DNA of 7,853 bases from Oxalobacteraceae bacterium UBA7693. Lineage in GTDB: Bacteria; Pseudomonadota; Gammaproteobacteria; Burkholderiales; Burkholderiaceae_D. A program made the translations under genes and the position numbers. Numbering within the stretch: the first letter of the stretch is position 1; every line of letters starts with the position of its first letter. The stretch is from positions 1 through 7,853 of the forward strand of contig DLGN01000088.1 of NCBI GenBank assembly GCA_002482715.1. The letters are read 5' to 3'. This document shows, one piece after another, positions 7,121-7,853 of this stretch. A model generated the notes under the pieces. It ran no database searches, had not been told where the DNA came from, and saw only the letters and a program-made list of their open reading frames with translations.

Positions 7121-7152
7121 CTAAATTACCTCCGGCAAAGCCGGAGGTTTAG
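7121..7152 (+). terminator. GC-rich hairpin after the Nudix gene, weak terminator
   Basis: CCTCCGGC (7129-7136), loop AAA, GCCGGAGG (7140-7147) form a perfect 8-bp stem. An outer stem CTAAA (7121-7125)/TTTAG (7148-7152) continues beyond a 3-nt bulge. The stem is very stable, but only TTT follows it. It may be an intrinsic terminator of modest strength or a copy of a dispersed palindromic repeat. It lies 27 nt after the Nudix stop. Confidence 0.6.
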
Positions 7153-7271
7153 TAGTCGGATACGAAGAACAAAACTGCCTCAAAAAAAAGCATCTGCCAT
7201 CATCACAAATCCTAATAGAAGATCTGAGTTAAACTATCGCCTGCGAAACAGTTCTTCATAAGAAAATCACA

Positions 7272-7652
7272 ATGAATCAAAATCTCAGCATCGACGAATA
7301 TGATGCGCTGGAACAAATTACCAAGTTACCTAGAGGCGCTCGCCCAAGTGCCTGCATTTCACGCAACTCCAAGCGTTTAGTCGGCATCAAATTAATTGCC
7401 CATAAGAGTGATGGCAGTTTTGAATTAACCGACTCTGGCAAGCAGGTCTTATTTATCAAACAATGTATCGATGGATTGCGCGCGATTGCGGCGAACCCAG
7501 ATTTCATCTTGAGTGGTCCAGTCGCGACTTTCTTAGGGAAAAAAGCGCATATTGAAGTTGATGCCACCAGTGGTAAAAACGTGATCACAGCACGTGGTCT
7601 AGAATGTCTGGCCGATATCGAAGCGACCAGCGTACCGGCAAAGCAATATTAA
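7272..7652 (+). CDS. Conserved hypothetical protein with winged-helix-like features
   Basis: I do not recognise a named family. The product has 126 residues, with no signal peptide or membrane segment, so it is likely cytoplasmic. Residues 8-60 read like a small winged helix: helix YDALEQIT, a basic stretch RGARPSACISRNSKRL that could be a recognition helix, GLI-like VGIKLI, and a wing SFELTDSGKQVL. The second half (73-115) repeats the closing pattern as KNVITARGLECL, suggesting a second, weaker copy. The start ATG has only a weak purine-rich site (AAGAAAA) upstream. It converges on lnt: its TAA (7650-7652) overlaps the lnt stop (7649-7651). Its codon use and reading frame look normal for a real gene, and similar small proteins appear to occur in Oxalobacteraceae (from memory, unchecked). 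A DNA-binding role is inference only. Confidence 0.7.
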   Translation: MNQNLSIDEYDALEQITKLPRGARPSACISRNSKRLVGIKLIAHKSDGSFELTDSGKQVLFIKQCIDGLRAIAANPDFILSGPVATFLGKKAHIEVDATSGKNVITARGLECLADIEATSVPAKQY

Positions 7653-7853
7653 GTTATTGCCTTCACAGCTTGGCGCCGACTGAAAAAGTAAGCGCCAAGC
7701 AAAGCCAATCCAGCTAACAGCGCCCACAGCCAATTTCCAAAACGAATATACGGCGTCAAACCGCGCATGCCCTGCACTTCGCCCGCTAAGGTGCCACGTG
7801 TGAGTGTATCCAAACGCGCGACGACCTGACCGCGTGCATCAATGATGGCAGTG
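7649..7853 (-). CDS. lnt: Apolipoprotein N-acyltransferase, C-terminal end (partial)
   Basis: The last 67 codons and the stop of an inner-membrane enzyme that adds the third acyl chain to the N-terminal cysteine of lipoproteins, using phospholipid as donor. The visible part begins TAIIDARGQVVARL, the end of the nitrilase-like periplasmic domain. It contains the family's closing pattern TRGTLAGEVQG and GLTPYIRFGN, followed by the final membrane helix WLWALLAGLALLGAYFF and a basic cytoplasmic tail (SRRQAVKAIT). The catalytic residues and N-terminal membrane segments lie beyond the window. The gene reads toward the small + strand gene and shares overlapping stop codons with it. The family call rests on the characteristic end motif and the order domain-helix-tail. 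Confidence 0.88.
   Translation of the reverse strand, partial: TAIIDARGQVVARLDTLTRGTLAGEVQGMRGLTPYIRFGNWLWALLAGLALLGAYFFSRRQAVKAIT
7668..7700. repeat. Inverted repeat inside the 3' end of lnt
   Basis: GCTTGGCGC (7668-7676) and GCGCCAAGC (7692-7700) form a perfect 9-bp stem around a 15-nt loop. It starts 16 nt after the stop of the convergent + strand gene, but neither direction has a T-run after it. It may help end transcription from the convergent gene or may simply reflect coding sequence. Confidence 0.4.

Noticed and set aside
7277..7588. Open frame on the - strand opposite the small hypothetical gene
   Set aside because: The + strand frame has a plausible start, regular fold-like pattern and a tidy convergent stop; the - strand translation looks random.

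Overview
The window most likely comes from a betaproteobacterium of the order Burkholderiales, with an Oxalobacteraceae/Undibacterium-like relative as the best guess. This is inferred from moderate GC content, the style of the NarK and Lnt proteins, and a heavy-metal RND operon carrying a DUF3240 gene. No rRNA, tRNA, CRISPR array or insertion sequence is visible. The taxonomy is a judgement by eye, not a database result.

Region 1 (1-4605, + strand) is the distal part of a heavy-metal efflux operon. It holds a CzcA/CusA-family RND pump whose N-terminus lies outside the window, a small DUF3240 protein with a likely PII-like fold, and a CzcC-like TolC-family outer-membrane channel. Each start overlaps the preceding stop (ATGACTAA, then TGATG), so the three are probably co-transcribed and translationally coupled. 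A strong hairpin plus T-run at 4558-4605 ends the operon. The periplasmic adaptor needed for a complete tripartite pump is not in the window and should lie upstream.

Region 2 (4686-6086, - strand) is a single narK-type nitrate/nitrite transporter that converges on the efflux operon. No nitrate reductase gene is visible. Upstream of it is a cluster of CTAGGCT repeats containing a near-perfect palindrome, which looks like an operator.

Region 3 (about 6087-7152) has roughly 400 bases with no credible gene, followed by a + strand gene for an exported Nudix-fold protein. In that protein the Nudix box keeps its spacing and glycines but has lost every catalytic acidic residue. A GC-rich hairpin follows it.

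Region 4 (7272-7853) contains a small unrecognised + strand gene with winged-helix-like features. Converging on it, with the two stop codons overlapping in one TTAA, is the 3' end of lnt (apolipoprotein N-acyltransferase) on the - strand.

The most unusual elements are the exported, apparently catalytically dead Nudix protein, the palindromic repeat cluster before narK, the His/Met-rich start of the DUF3240 protein, and the mixed Cus/Czc signature of the pump.
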